Counted from the stretch's first letter, positions 19,332-28,041 are shown. The stretch: 64,000 nucleotides of DNA from Paeniglutamicibacter psychrophenolicus (GCF_017876575.1 NZ_JAGIOE010000001.1:124001-188000); one strand, 5' to 3'. A program made the numbers and translations. The notes: generated from the sequence alone by a model not told the origin.

Positions 19332-19712
19332 ATGGCATCGGAAGGTCCCTTTGGCACCGAAATGGTTCCCGGGGTCTGGACCATGCCGTCGCGCGGCATC
19401 GAGTGGTGCGACTGCGGGCGACACCATGTGCTGGACCGGGACATCGTGTTCGGTTTCGCCCAGGACCTGGTTGAAGACCCGGATTGGATGACGCACGACG
19501 AGGTCGTCGACACCGCCATGGACCTGTGGAACTACGTGTCGGTTTGCGAGTTCTTCCTGCTGGGCATCCGGCGCTCGGCGAGCGCCGTGAACGGCGGGCC
19601 GGCACCCAGGTACAGCTTTGAACGCGGCCTGGAAATCGTGGCGTATTTTTCCAAGACCTGGCAGGGGTGCCCGGAGGAAATCTGTTCCCCGTCGCGCGAC
19701 CGCGAGGATTAG
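19332..19712 (+). CDS. Hypothetical protein with CxCxxxH motif
   Basis: A 126 aa acidic cytoplasmic protein not recognised as a known family. AGGAGG lies 5 nt before the ATG, and a TAGGCT box lies at 19298-19303. A Cys/His cluster, WCDCGRHHV near residues 24-32, could bind metal, and two more Cys residues lie at the C-terminus (QGCPEEICS). The middle is helical ([18 protein letters not shown]). Its last 4 bp overlap the end of umuC on the other strand. No function is assigned. Confidence 0.6.
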   Translation: MASEGPFGTEMVPGVWTMPSRGIEWCDCGRHHVLDRDIVFGFAQDLVEDPDWMTHDEVVDTAMDLWNYVSVCEFFLLGIRRSASAVNGGPAPRYSFERGLEIVAYFSKTWQGCPEEICSPSRDRED

Positions 19713-20983
19713 GCCTTCACCACCGGGATGTCGGCCCAATCGGTGGTGAACTTGGGCGAGGAGTAGTCCCGCTTCATCGACCATCCCGGTTCCACGGCCA
19801 GTCCGCCCGAGCCGAGCCCAATGGACTTGTTCCCGAATTTCGCCTTGACCGCGCCCAGCACGTCCCCGACGTGCGTTTCGGCCATTTCCTCTTCAAAGAT
19901 CCCGAAGGCTGCCTGCCCTGGCTCCGGCTGCAAGCCGGAAAGCACCACCCCGCCGCGGACGTACGAGGCCCCGGGGTGCATGATTTCACGCATGGCCCCG
20001 ACCGCCAGGCGGGTGAGCAGGATCGGGTCCTGGGTGGGCGAGGGCAATTTGAGCGTGATCGAGGGAAACGAGGCCTCCCCGGAGGCAAAGCGGCTGGTTC
20101 CCGCGGTGACGGTCAGCAGCGTGGCCCACAGTCCGTCGGACATCAGCCTGGCGGCCCCGCGCTGCGCATAGATGGACATGACCTCGACCATGTCCTCGAT
20201 GGTTGTCACCGGGTTGGAGAAGGACCGCGAGTACATGATCTGTTGCTTGTCTGCCCGTTCCTCGTTGTGGGGAATGCACGGGGTCCCATTCAGTTCCAGG
20301 ACCGTGCGTTGGAGCACCACCGAGAACTTCTTCCGGATCTCGGTCACGTCGGCCGCCTTGAGGTCGGCGATGGTGGAGATGCCCATGCCCGACAGCCTTG
20401 CTCCGGTGCGGGCCCCGACACCCCACAGGTCGGTGACGGGAACCCTGGACTGGATGTCCCCAACCACTTGCGGGTCCATGGAATCCATGGAGCACACACC
20501 GTCCAGGTGCGCGTTGCGCTTGGCGACGTGGTTGGCGAACTTGGCCAGGGTCTTGGTCGGTGCCACGCCCACGCAGACCGGGACCCCGACGCTGCGTCCA
20601 ACGGCGGAACGGATGCGAGTGGCCAGTTCACCGAGTTGCCCGGGGTTGCCTTGGACGCCGATGAAGGACTCGTCGATGGAGTAGACCTCCTGCCAGGTGC
20701 CAAAGCGCGAGAGCACCTCCATGACCCGGGCGCTCATATCCCCATAAAGTTCGTAATTGCTCGAGCGCACGGCCATGCCGTGGCTTTGGATGAACTGCTT
20801 GACCTTGAAGAAGGGTGCGCCGGTGGTGATCCCCAGGTCCTTGGCCTCCTGCGAGCGCGCCACCACGCAGCCGTCGTTGTTGGACAGCACGACCACGGGC
20901 CTGCCGATGAGCTTCGGGTCGAAGACCCGTTCGCAGGACACGTAGAAGTTGTTCACGTCCACCAGCGCAATCCGCTCCGTCAT
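19709..20983 (-). CDS. umuC: Y-family DNA polymerase, DNA polymerase V catalytic subunit
   Basis: A 424 aa translesion polymerase. The N-terminal catalytic Asp is in [16 protein letters not shown], and the second catalytic pair is in YSIDESF near residue 100. [20 protein letters not shown] near residue 135 is the typical UmuC/DinB palm segment, and [15 protein letters not shown] near residue 190 is the helix-hairpin-helix. The length matches E. coli UmuC (422). It lies downstream of umuD in the same direction, but 380 nt away rather than adjacent, and may have its own promoter at 21145-21172. Confidence 0.9.
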   Translation of the reverse strand: MTERIALVDVNNFYVSCERVFDPKLIGRPVVVLSNNDGCVVARSQEAKDLGITTGAPFFKVKQFIQSHGMAVRSSNYELYGDMSARVMEVLSRFGTWQEVYSIDESFIGVQGNPGQLGELATRIRSAVGRSVGVPVCVGVAPTKTLAKFANHVAKRNAHLDGVCSMDSMDPQVVGDIQSRVPVTDLWGVGARTGARLSGMGISTIADLKAADVTEIRKKFSVVLQRTVLELNGTPCIPHNEERADKQQIMYSRSFSNPVTTIEDMVEVMSIYAQRGAARLMSDGLWATLLTVTAGTSRFASGEASFPSITLKLPSPTQDPILLTRLAVGAMREIMHPGASYVRGGVVLSGLQPEPGQAAFGIFEEEMAETHVGDVLGAVKAKFGNKSIGLGSGGLAVEPGWSMKRDYSSPKFTTDWADIPVVKA

Positions 20984-21141
20984 GGCGTCTCCGAGCGGTG
21001 CAACCGCACACCGAAGGCCGGGGACTCGCAAGGCAACGACACCGCCCCCTGCGGGAGCGGGGCTTCCCGGATGTCGTTTCGACGGGTGGGCAGAATCGGG
21101 CGGCCATCGACCGTTGGCAGGAACGGATTTTTCACGGTCGT

Positions 21142-21172
21142 TTCTTTATAGACTTCTAAATTCTTTATACAA
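21142..21172 (-). promoter_or_regulatory. Candidate umuC promoter with direct repeat
   Basis: On the minus strand TTGTAT (21172-21167) and TATAAA (21150-21145) are separated by 16 nt. TTCTTTATA occurs twice on the plus strand (21142-21150 and 21161-21169), 19 bp apart. This is the most AT-rich patch of the neighbourhood. Confidence 0.5.
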
Positions 21173-21321
21173 GAATCAAGCCCCTCTGCCAGGGCTTCGA
21201 TGACCATGCCACCAGCCAAGAACTGCCATGGAGGCCGCCTCCATCTCCAAGAGCTTCTCTGGGTGAAGCGTGGGAGCCGCCCTGCCCCCAGGCACGAAAA
21301 GCGACCAAGAAATCTCGGGGA

Positions 21322-21339
21322 TCCCCCTTTCACGGGGGA
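21322..21339 (-). terminator. Hairpin after umuD
   Basis: TCCCCC pairs with GGGGGA around a 6-nt loop, about 23 nt past the umuD stop codon. The T-run is poor, so termination may be partial. Confidence 0.4.
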
Positions 21340-21361
21340 ACAATTCAAGGGGAATGCACCG

Positions 21362-21784
21362 CTACACATGGTGCAGGCACCGGGTGACGACGCCCCAGAT
21401 GGTGGTTTCCTCGGTGATCGCCTCGGCCTGCTCAACCGGTTGCTCGTCGCTGGACAGGACCATGGCGCCCCGGCGGGACACGAGCCGGCGGATGACCAGT
21501 TCCCCGTCCTGGACCGCGATGACCACCGAGCCGTCGCGCGGGGCCACTGCGCGGTCCACGATGACCTCGTCGCCGTGGCTGATCCCGGAAGATGCCATCG
21601 AGTTGCCCGAGACCCGCATGAGGAAGGTCGAGGTCCGGTCCCTGATCAGCAGGCGGTTCAAGTCGATCCCGCCGCCGTAGTAGTCCCGTGCCGGGGAAGG
21701 GAAGCCCATGGCTTCGACCGCGCCGACCGGCCCCTGGGATTCCGGCATCGGGGCGGGTGGCTGCGGCAGGTCCATTCCAAACAT
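21362..21784 (-). CDS. umuD: UmuD-like SOS peptidase-fold protein with altered catalytic residues
   Basis: A 140 aa LexA/UmuD-type S24 protein that would partner UmuC in DNA polymerase V. The nucleophile is Ser62 in SGNSM. The lysine that completes the dyad in E. coli UmuD (VKKL) is replaced by Arg99 (VIRRL), and the cleavage site Cys-Gly is Met26-Gly27 within AMGFPSPARDY. Self-cleavage may therefore be lost or altered. The ATG at 21784 follows a GGGGG-rich ribosome binding site; an upstream ATG at 21808 is possible. A LexA-like box lies just upstream, so SOS control is likely. Confidence 0.85.
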   Translation of the reverse strand: MFGMDLPQPPAPMPESQGPVGAVEAMGFPSPARDYYGGGIDLNRLLIRDRTSTFLMRVSGNSMASSGISHGDEVIVDRAVAPRDGSVVIAVQDGELVIRRLVSRRGAMVLSSDEQPVEQAEAITEETTIWGVVTRCLHHV

Positions 21785-21800
21785 GAGCCCCCGACTTTCA

Positions 21801-21822
21801 TAGAACATAGATTCGATGTCAA
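21801..21822 (-). promoter_or_regulatory. umuD promoter with LexA-like SOS box
   Basis: A perfect TTGACA -35 box (21822-21817, minus strand) is followed directly by TCGAATCTATGTTCTA (21816-21801). This matches the actinobacterial SOS box TCGAAC-N4-GTTCGA with two mismatches. A repressor bound there would block the promoter. Confidence 0.65.
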
Positions 21823-21856
21823 GCCTACCAGCGGAGGCCGCGGGTGCGGGGTCCGG

Positions 21857-22750
21857 CTACCGTTCTTTGAAGACGTTCCCTTCCCGCGGCGCCTCGCGGG
21901 CCGCGGAGGTTCTCGATGTTCCCGAAGGCGCATTGCCGCCGGTGCGGCGCACGGCCGCGCGGAGCCACCAGAACAGCAGCAAGGCGCCGACCAAGGCGGT
22001 CCAGGCCCATGATGGAACCACCGCGTCGAGTTGCCGTCCCAGGTTTTCCATCGCAGCAATCATGCTCGAGGGCAACAGCTCAGGGACGGCCGCCATGCCG
22101 TTGGTGAAGATCATGAGCCACCCAACGGCCGCGGTGACTGCTCCCATCAGCAGCGAGGTCGTGTGCAGGCGCAGCCTACCCACCTTGAGCAGTCGACCCC
22201 TCATCCAACCCACCGAGCGGTGGCCGAGCCTGCGGATCGCCATCGCAATGAGCATGATCGGAAGGACCATCCCCACACCGTAGAGCCCCAGCAGCGTCCC
22301 TCCGCGGGCCGGGCTCGCGGAGGTCAGCGCCAACGTGAGGATCGCGCCCAGCACCGGGCCGGTGCAGAACCCCGCCACCCCGGATACCGCGCCCAGGGCA
22401 AAGGTACCGGCCAACGAACCGGCCACGGGCCGGGGCTTGCCCGCAAGGAACCGGGCGAAATCGATGCCGCCGCCGAATGCCGTCAACACGCCCAGGGCAA
22501 TGAGCACCCACCCGGCGCCGGCGAGCAATAGCCCGCGGTCCAGGACGATGGTTCCACCCAGCCACCCCAGTCCCAGGCCGAGCGGGACCAGGGTGAGGAG
22601 CAAGCCGGCCAGGAAGACAGCGCCCAGGCTCAGCAACCTGGCACGTGAGGTGGAGATGGTGGCAAAGAGCGCGGGCAGCAGCAATGCGTTGCAGGGGCTG
22701 AAAACCCCGAGCATTCCGCCGATCAGTGCGTATCCGAGCCCGATGTCCAT
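21857..22750 (-). CDS. CcdA/DsbD-like thiol-disulfide membrane protein
   Basis: A 297 aa protein with about seven to eight membrane segments that would move reducing equivalents from cytoplasmic thioredoxin to extracytoplasmic thiol proteins. Cys20 in GVFSPCNALLLPAL and a second Cys in GVAGFCTGPVLGA near residue 128 occupy the positions of the redox pair of CcdA (helices 1 and 4). The C-terminal tail is basic. The gene starts 18 nt after the DsbA-like gene, so the two form an operon. The acceptor is probably the DsbA-like neighbour or a cytochrome maturation protein. Confidence 0.82.
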   Translation of the reverse strand: MDIGLGYALIGGMLGVFSPCNALLLPALFATISTSRARLLSLGAVFLAGLLLTLVPLGLGLGWLGGTIVLDRGLLLAGAGWVLIALGVLTAFGGGIDFARFLAGKPRPVAGSLAGTFALGAVSGVAGFCTGPVLGAILTLALTSASPARGGTLLGLYGVGMVLPIMLIAMAIRRLGHRSVGWMRGRLLKVGRLRLHTTSLLMGAVTAAVGWLMIFTNGMAAVPELLPSSMIAAMENLGRQLDAVVPSWAWTALVGALLLFWWLRAAVRRTGGNAPSGTSRTSAAREAPREGNVFKER

Positions 22751-22768
22751 CGGTTTCCCAGCCCGGCC

Positions 22769-23512
22769 CTAGCGGGCCAGTTCCTCGTCGATGGTTTGGA
22801 CGAAGACTTCCAGCGGTTGGGCACCGATCAACGGGCGGCCATTGACGATGAAGGTCGGGGTTCCGGTGACGCCCAGGGCGCCGGCCTCGTCGTGGTTCTT
22901 CTGCACCAGGGCCGCGGTGTCGGCGTGCGCCGCGTCCGCGGTGAACTGCTTGGCATCAACCCCGATGCGCTCGGCCAGTGCCGCGATGCCCTTGGCGGAG
23001 TAGTCGGCGTCCTTGGCGGTGGCCCCCTTGGCGAAGATCGCGTCGTGGAATTCCTGGTACTTGCCCTGTTTGCCGGCCGCAACGGCAAGCTCGGCGCTTT
23101 GCCGCGAGTTTTCGCCGAAGAACATGATGTCGCGGTACTCGATGCGCAGTTGTCCCCCGGCGACATACTTCTCCAGGATGGTCGGCAACGATTCGGAGGC
23201 CCACTTGGCGCAGTAGCCGCATTGGTAGTCGGAATAGGTCACCATGACAACCGGTGCATCGAGTTCGCCGACCGCAGTGGGGTCATTGGCATCGCGTCGT
23301 TCCACGTTGATCCGTTGCTGGGTCTCCGAGGGTGCTGCCTGGCTCGGGCTCGGGCTTTCCTGCGTCGCCGCGGCCGCCGGCGATGCGGCGGTTTCACCGG
23401 GTGCGGCAATTTGCAGGCCAATCACGATGCCCAATCCGAGGGCCACCGGAATCGGGAGAATCCAGAACCACGGCAGTTTCGCCTTGGTTGGTGTTGCAGG
23501 GGATTCCGTCAT
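22769..23512 (-). CDS. Membrane-anchored DsbA-family thioredoxin-fold protein
   Basis: A 247 aa protein with one N-terminal transmembrane helix (about residues 16-36), a Ser/Pro/Ala-rich linker to about residue 70, then a DsbA-like thioredoxin domain. The active site CGYC is near residue 98 (TYSDYQCGYCAKW), and the cis-Pro loop is GTPTFIVNG near residue 220. It acts outside the membrane on disulfide formation or reduction. It is followed by the ccdA-like gene, its likely electron partner. The ATG at 23512 was chosen; an in-frame GTG lies 9 nt upstream. Confidence 0.85.
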   Translation of the reverse strand: MTESPATPTKAKLPWFWILPIPVALGLGIVIGLQIAAPGETAASPAAAATQESPSPSQAAPSETQQRINVERRDANDPTAVGELDAPVVMVTYSDYQCGYCAKWASESLPTILEKYVAGGQLRIEYRDIMFFGENSRQSAELAVAAGKQGKYQEFHDAIFAKGATAKDADYSAKGIAALAERIGVDAKQFTADAAHADTAALVQKNHDEAGALGVTGTPTFIVNGRPLIGAQPLEVFVQTIDEELAR

Positions 23513-23753
23513 GTCCGAGACACTGGTTCCTTCCCGGTTGGGCCCTCGTACCCCCGTGACGCTTCGGCGTCCCCAAGGAGATGGGAAGGCCAGTTGGTGC
23601 GGAGGCTGGGCGGGGGGGTGTTTTCCTCCCTTGAACGTATCGAAGTGAAGTGCACTTGGCGAATTGGCGTCGGGACGCCACCACGGAAGCCGGCACCCCT
23701 GCATGCGGCCCGCCGCGGTCGCTCCCCCTGCATCGAGCGGCCTTGGCCTGCTC

Positions 23754-24584
23754 CTACGCGTAGGGCCAGGCCACCGTCATATCCGCCGGATCGTCGGCCC
23801 ACGGCAGCACATGCCAGATTTCGTGCGGTGGTCCCACCGAGGTCGCGCCGGCTTCCTCGACCCAGCTGCAGGCCTGGTCATAGGCCGCCAGGATCGCCGG
23901 GAAGGCCGTCTCGGCCCCGGAGACCCGGATGCTGGCGTAGCGGCCTCCGGCCAGCCGGTAGCTGCGCACCGGTGCGTCGTTGGTGCCGGCGGCGCCGGCA
24001 GCGAGCCTGTCCACCGGAAGGCAAACTTCCAGCGGCCCGTCGGAGTCCGGGGTGATTTCCTGGTGGAAGATGCCAAACGGGTCGCCGGTGACGGCCAGCC
24101 CTTCGGCATCGGCGAAGGCCTGCAGTTGTTCCAGGCTCTGCTTCATCCCGGTGTCAAGGCCGTCGACGAAGGCGTGCAGCATGATGGAGATCAGGTGTCT
24201 CTCTGGTTCCAGCACGGTAGTGACGTTATCCATGTCCTGTCCTTTGAGGTGCGCCCGCACGGCGGCGAGCAGGGTGGAAGTCGATTCGGTGTTGTTCCGG
24301 ACGGCGGATTCGTAGGCGGCCAGCTGCTCCAGTGCGCCTTCGGGGTCCGCCGAGCCAAGGGCCAGCAACGTGGAGATGCCCTCGAGCGGCATCGACGCCG
24401 CGCGCAACATCGCGATCATGCGGCCCCGGCTGCGTTGGTCCGGATCGTAATAGCGGTATCCGGTGAATCGGTCCACGGATACCGGCACCAAAAGCCCACG
24501 GTCGCCATAAAGCCGCAGGGCCTTGGGTGAGAGCATGGTCGCCTGAGCAAAGGCGCCGATGCTTAAGAGCTTTTCGTGGTTCAT
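23754..24584 (-). CDS. MerR-family regulator with GyrI-like effector domain
   Basis: A 276 aa regulator of the BltR/BmrR type. The MerR winged HTH is at about residues 6-75 (LSIGAFAQATMLSPKALRLY, then the FTGYRYYD wing), a coiled-coil dimerisation helix lies near 78-115, and a GyrI-like ligand domain spans about residues 125-276. Such proteins often sense amphipathic drugs or metabolites and distort promoters with long spacers. Its own promoter has a 19-bp spacer with an imperfect palindrome and no leader. No efflux gene is adjacent, so the target may be elsewhere or only itself. Confidence 0.85.
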   Translation of the reverse strand: MNHEKLLSIGAFAQATMLSPKALRLYGDRGLLVPVSVDRFTGYRYYDPDQRSRGRMIAMLRAASMPLEGISTLLALGSADPEGALEQLAAYESAVRNNTESTSTLLAAVRAHLKGQDMDNVTTVLEPERHLISIMLHAFVDGLDTGMKQSLEQLQAFADAEGLAVTGDPFGIFHQEITPDSDGPLEVCLPVDRLAAGAAGTNDAPVRSYRLAGGRYASIRVSGAETAFPAILAAYDQACSWVEEAGATSVGPPHEIWHVLPWADDPADMTVAWPYA

Positions 24585-24590
24585 GGCTTC

Positions 24591-24621
24591 AGTCTTTTCC
24601 TTGGCCCTGGGTCAAGGTCAA
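24591..24621 (-). promoter_or_regulatory. MerR-type promoter with 19-bp spacer
   Basis: On the minus strand TTGACC (24621-24616) and AAGACT (24596-24591) are separated by 19 nt, the long spacer typical of MerR-activated promoters. The near-palindrome CTTGGCCCTGGGTCAAG (plus strand, 24600-24616) fills the spacer. The -10 box lies 6 nt before the ATG, which implies a leaderless mRNA. Confidence 0.6.
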
Positions 24622-24637
24622 CCGCCATGGGCCATGG

Positions 24638-26257
24638 TTATTTATTGGCCCGGGCAGAGGAGATTTCCGCGTGGATGTGATCCATGTGCAAGGTGGTCGC
24701 GTTCCATCCGCGCGAGGATTCCAGGTGCTTGCCCCAGCCGCCGGTCGAGTACGGTCCCCACTGGCCGTCCTCGGCCAGCCAGAGCTTGTCCCGCCAGATC
24801 AGGTAGCTGATCCCCAGCCGTTCGTGGTTTTCCACCAGGTACTCGGCGATCCGGTCCCCGGCCTTGATGCCGGCGGCCGAGGAATAGTCCTTGATCATGA
24901 AGTCCGCGGCCAGCCCCGAGCTGTGCCCGATGGATCCGGCGCGCGAGCCGCCGACGCTGCTGATGCCGGCCCCGAAACGCTCCTGCACGTCCTTGATCAT
25001 GGCCCGGGTCATGGGCTGCAGTTCCTTCGGCGCCCGGTATTCGACGCTGCTCAGCAGCGTGTTCTTGATCCAGCCAGTGCCCTTCGAGGTCTTGACCTGC
25101 GACCATCCGTCGGAGGACTTCAGGTAGGCCATTTTTTCGTTTGCGGGCAGGATCCCCAGGGAGCTGAAGGAGGTCGAGGGTCCGGTGCGGACGTTTGCGG
25201 CGTAGGCGGTCCAGCGATACGAGGTGGAGTTGTTGTTCGGTTCGCTGGTGGCCAGCGACGAGCTCGGGATCCAGCCCTGGCCGGCCGGAGTTTCGATGTA
25301 CGACCAGTTTCCTGCGCTCTTGACCAGCCGGACCTTTGTACCGTCGGTTTGCACGGCCAGGCGGTTTGAGGACAGCGAGGCCTTCTCGTACATCGGTTGC
25401 GTGCCGTCCACCCAGCGGTTGGCGCCGGCGACCGGATTGGACTCGGGTACCTGGCCGGCGGCCTTCACCAAGTAGTGGGAACTCACCCATCCGGTCCGGG
25501 AGCCTGCCTTCACCTCCCACCAGGCGCCGCTGGCCTGGCCCGTCCTGGCGACAGCAGTGCCCTTTGCCAAGACAACCAGCGATTTGAAGTGGGTGCCGGG
25601 GTGTTGGCGCAGGTTCAGGTTCGCACTGGTCCGGTGGGTCGCGGAGGGCGTGGGAGCCGGCGCGGGCGTCGGCGTCGGCGTCGTGCCGCCGGACTTCACC
25701 AGGTAGTTGGAGCTCACCCATCCGGTCCGCGAACCGGCCTTCACTTCCCACCAGGCGCCGCTGGCCTTGCCGGTCCGGGCGACAGCGGTGCCTTTTGCCA
25801 GGACCACCAGCGACTTGTGGTGGGTGCCGGGATTTTGCCGCAGGTTCAGGTTCGCGTTGGTTCGATATCCCGCTGCGGCCCGGGGCGCGGGAGCAGCGAC
25901 GGTGCTCTTCGCCAGGTAGTGGGAGCTCACCCACCCGGTCCGCGAACCGGCCTTCACCTCCCACCAGACACCGCTGGCCTTGCCCATCCGGGTCACCGCA
26001 GTGCCCTTTTTGAGCACGGCCAGCGAGTCGAAGTGGGCGCCGGGGTTCTGCCGCAGGTTCAGGTTCGCGGTCGTTCGAATGATCGTGGTGGTTTGTGCAC
26101 GCGGCGCTACGGGCCTCTTCGCGACGACCAGATGCGTCTGGGGCGAGGTCGCGGGTGCCGGCGCTGCCATCACCGCGGGGGCCAGCGCTCCGACCGCCAG
26201 CGTCGCACCGAACGTCGCCGCTGCAAGCCGCAGGGAAAGAAGTGGTTGTGTGCCCAT
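24638..26257 (-). CDS. Secreted five-SH3b protein with VldE/ARB_07466-like C-terminal domain
   Basis: A 539 aa exported protein. A Sec signal peptide covers residues 1-32 (cleavage near VMAAPAPA). Five bacterial SH3 domains follow at about residues 62-118, 132-188, 210-265, 283-336 and 350-403. The first three are nearly identical (GTAVARTGKASGAWWEVKAG-type cores) and look recently duplicated; the other two are divergent. The C-terminal domain (about 405-539) has His445 and Asp452 in GHSSGLAADF, and HMDHIH with His524, Asp526, His527 and His529, as in M15-like wall enzymes. A cell wall binding and possibly peptide-cleaving role is likely. AAGGAG precedes the ATG. Confidence 0.82.
   Translation of the reverse strand: MGTQPLLSLRLAAATFGATLAVGALAPAVMAAPAPATSPQTHLVVAKRPVAPRAQTTTIIRTTANLNLRQNPGAHFDSLAVLKKGTAVTRMGKASGVWWEVKAGSRTGWVSSHYLAKSTVAAPAPRAAAGYRTNANLNLRQNPGTHHKSLVVLAKGTAVARTGKASGAWWEVKAGSRTGWVSSNYLVKSGGTTPTPTPAPAPTPSATHRTSANLNLRQHPGTHFKSLVVLAKGTAVARTGQASGAWWEVKAGSRTGWVSSHYLVKAAGQVPESNPVAGANRWVDGTQPMYEKASLSSNRLAVQTDGTKVRLVKSAGNWSYIETPAGQGWIPSSSLATSEPNNNSTSYRWTAYAANVRTGPSTSFSSLGILPANEKMAYLKSSDGWSQVKTSKGTGWIKNTLLSSVEYRAPKELQPMTRAMIKDVQERFGAGISSVGGSRAGSIGHSSGLAADFMIKDYSSAAGIKAGDRIAEYLVENHERLGISYLIWRDKLWLAEDGQWGPYSTGGWGKHLESSRGWNATTLHMDHIHAEISSARANK
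25463..26074 (-). repeat. Three tandem near-identical SH3b-coding repeats
   Basis: Segments at about 25904-26074, 25694-25864 and 25463-25630 encode almost the same 56-57 residues, each followed by a variable Pro/Ala/Thr linker. This suggests unit gain and loss by recombination. Confidence 0.75.
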
Positions 26258-26383
26258 GGTGCTGACTCCTTCAAAAGGGAATTGACCGTGAGGCATCAAT
26301 CCCTGTGGATCGGTACGCGCTTGGGTACACCCTATGTGGCCAGAGTTGCTGATGTCACGGGTGGGACACGAGTGATTAAATAA

Positions 26384-26425
26384 TGGTCGGTCGTCCCGGG
26401 GACTTTTCCCCGGGACGACCGACCA
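26384..26425 (-). terminator. Terminator of the acyl-CoA synthetase gene
   Basis: The arm TGGTCGGTCGTCCCGGGGA pairs perfectly with its complement around a tight loop. On the minus strand it is followed by the T-rich ATTATTTAAT. Confidence 0.85.
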
Positions 26426-26451
26426 CCGAAACACGCCAAGGCGCGGCGGCG

Positions 26452-28041
26452 CTAGGCCTGTTGCCGCAGCACGTTCTTTTGCACCTTGCCGGTGGAGGTC
26501 CGCGGCAGGTCCTGCGGGAAGTGGATGGTCTTGGGAACCTTGAAGCCCGCCAGTTGCATGCGGGCGTGGGCCTGCAACGCAGCCGCGTCGATCTGCGAGC
26601 CGCTGGCCCGGATCACGTAGGCAACCGGGGTTTCCCCCCATTTCTCGTCCGGCACGCCGATCACCGCCACGTCAAGGACCTCCGGGTGGCTGGCGAATGC
26701 CTGCTCAACCTCGATGGTCGAGATGTTTTCCCCGCCGGAAATGATGATGTCCTTGGCGCGGTCCTTGAGCTGGATGTAGCCGTCGGGGTGCATCACTCCC
26801 AGGTCCCCGGTGTGGAACCAGCCCCCTGCGAACGCCGCGGCGGTGGCTTCTTCGTCCCGGTAGTAGCCGATCATCACGTTGTTGCCGCGCAGCACGATTT
26901 CACCCATGGTCTCCCCGTCGGCCGGCACGTCGTTCATGTCCGGATCCACGATGCGCGCCGATTCGGCCTGGACCATGCCCACGCCCTGCCGCGAGACCCG
27001 TTGGGCCTTGGCCTCGTCGTCCAGCTCGTTCCATGCGTCCTGGTACTCGCAGATCGTGTAGGGCCCATAGACCTCGGTGAGGCCGTAGACGTGGACGACC
27101 TCGATGCCCAGTTTTTGCAGCTTCCGGATGATCGCCGGCGAGGGCGGGGCCCCTGCGGTGGTGATCCTGATGCCGCGTTCCAGCTCGTGGGCCCGGGGCG
27201 AGTCGGCGATGATCGAGCAGACCGTCGGGGCGCCGCACAGGTGGGTGACGCCGAGGTTGTCAATCGCGTCCCACACCGGTTCCTCGCGGACCGCCCGCAG
27301 GCACAGGTGCGTGCCGCCGGCCGCGGTGACGGCCCAGGGCGTGCACCAGCCGTTGCAATGGAACATCGGCAGGGTCCACAGGTATCGGGTGCGGGCGTCA
27401 AAGCCCTGGTGGAAGGCCTCCCCCATCGAGTTCAGGTAGCTGCCGCGGTGCGAATACAGCACGCCCTTGGGCTTGCCGGTGGTTCCCGAGGTGTAGTTCA
27501 GCGCGATCGGAGCCCGTTCGTCGGCAATCGCGTACCCGAGGTCCGTCCCGGTGCCGGTGGCAATGAACTCCGCGTAGGTGCCATCCACGAGGACGTCGGG
27601 CCTGCCGCCGGTGAATTCGGCATCTTGGATCTCAATGATCGCTTCCAAGGTCGGGACCTCGGCGTGCAGCGTCTCCACCGCACCGAGGAGCTCCGAGTCG
27701 GCAAAGAGCATCTTCGTTGCCGAGTGCTCCATGATGTAGCCGAGTTCGCGGGCCGAAAGCCTGGTGTTCAATGCCACGAGCACGCCGCCGGCCAGCGGGA
27801 CGGCGTAGTGGGCGATGAGCATTTCCGGGATGTTCGGTGCCAGCACCGCGACGCGGTCCCCGGGCTCTATCCGCGCGGCCAGCGCCTTGGCGAATTGCTG
27901 CACCTCCGCCCCGAATTGCGCATAGCTGTAGGACCGTGCCCCGTGCACGATGGCTTCCTTGGACGGGTACACCTCCACGGAGCGCTGCAGGAATCGCAGT
28001 GGTGTCAGTTCCGAGTGGTTGGCCAGTGGTTGCACGCCCAT
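26452..28041 (-). CDS. AMP-forming acyl-CoA synthetase
   Basis: A 529 aa adenylate-forming ligase that activates a carboxylic acid, probably a fatty or aryl acid, with ATP and CoA. The P-loop-like motif YTSGTTGKPKG is near residue 175, VYGLTEVYGP near 310, GWFHTGDLG near 408 and DRAKDIIISGGENIS near 430. The C-terminal catalytic lysine lies in PRTSTGKVQK near residue 518. GAGGAG precedes the ATG at 28041; an upstream ATG adds 24 residues without a ribosome binding site. It resembles the medium/long-chain AlkK/FadD-type group. No beta-oxidation genes are adjacent. Confidence 0.88.
   Translation of the reverse strand: MGVQPLANHSELTPLRFLQRSVEVYPSKEAIVHGARSYSYAQFGAEVQQFAKALAARIEPGDRVAVLAPNIPEMLIAHYAVPLAGGVLVALNTRLSARELGYIMEHSATKMLFADSELLGAVETLHAEVPTLEAIIEIQDAEFTGGRPDVLVDGTYAEFIATGTGTDLGYAIADERAPIALNYTSGTTGKPKGVLYSHRGSYLNSMGEAFHQGFDARTRYLWTLPMFHCNGWCTPWAVTAAGGTHLCLRAVREEPVWDAIDNLGVTHLCGAPTVCSIIADSPRAHELERGIRITTAGAPPSPAIIRKLQKLGIEVVHVYGLTEVYGPYTICEYQDAWNELDDEAKAQRVSRQGVGMVQAESARIVDPDMNDVPADGETMGEIVLRGNNVMIGYYRDEEATAAAFAGGWFHTGDLGVMHPDGYIQLKDRAKDIIISGGENISTIEVEQAFASHPEVLDVAVIGVPDEKWGETPVAYVIRASGSQIDAAALQAHARMQLAGFKVPKTIHFPQDLPRTSTGKVQKNVLRQQA

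Larger units (their letters stand above)
20984..21361 (-). other. Unusual 378-nt gap between umuD and umuC
   Basis: The gap contains a promoter-like AT-rich patch (21142-21172), a hairpin just after umuD, and a possible 75-codon reading frame (20980-21207, minus strand). The stop codon of that frame overlaps the umuC start as ATGA. The frame spans the AT-rich patch, so either the promoter or the small gene may be real, but probably not both. No known domain is recognised in it. Confidence 0.4.
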
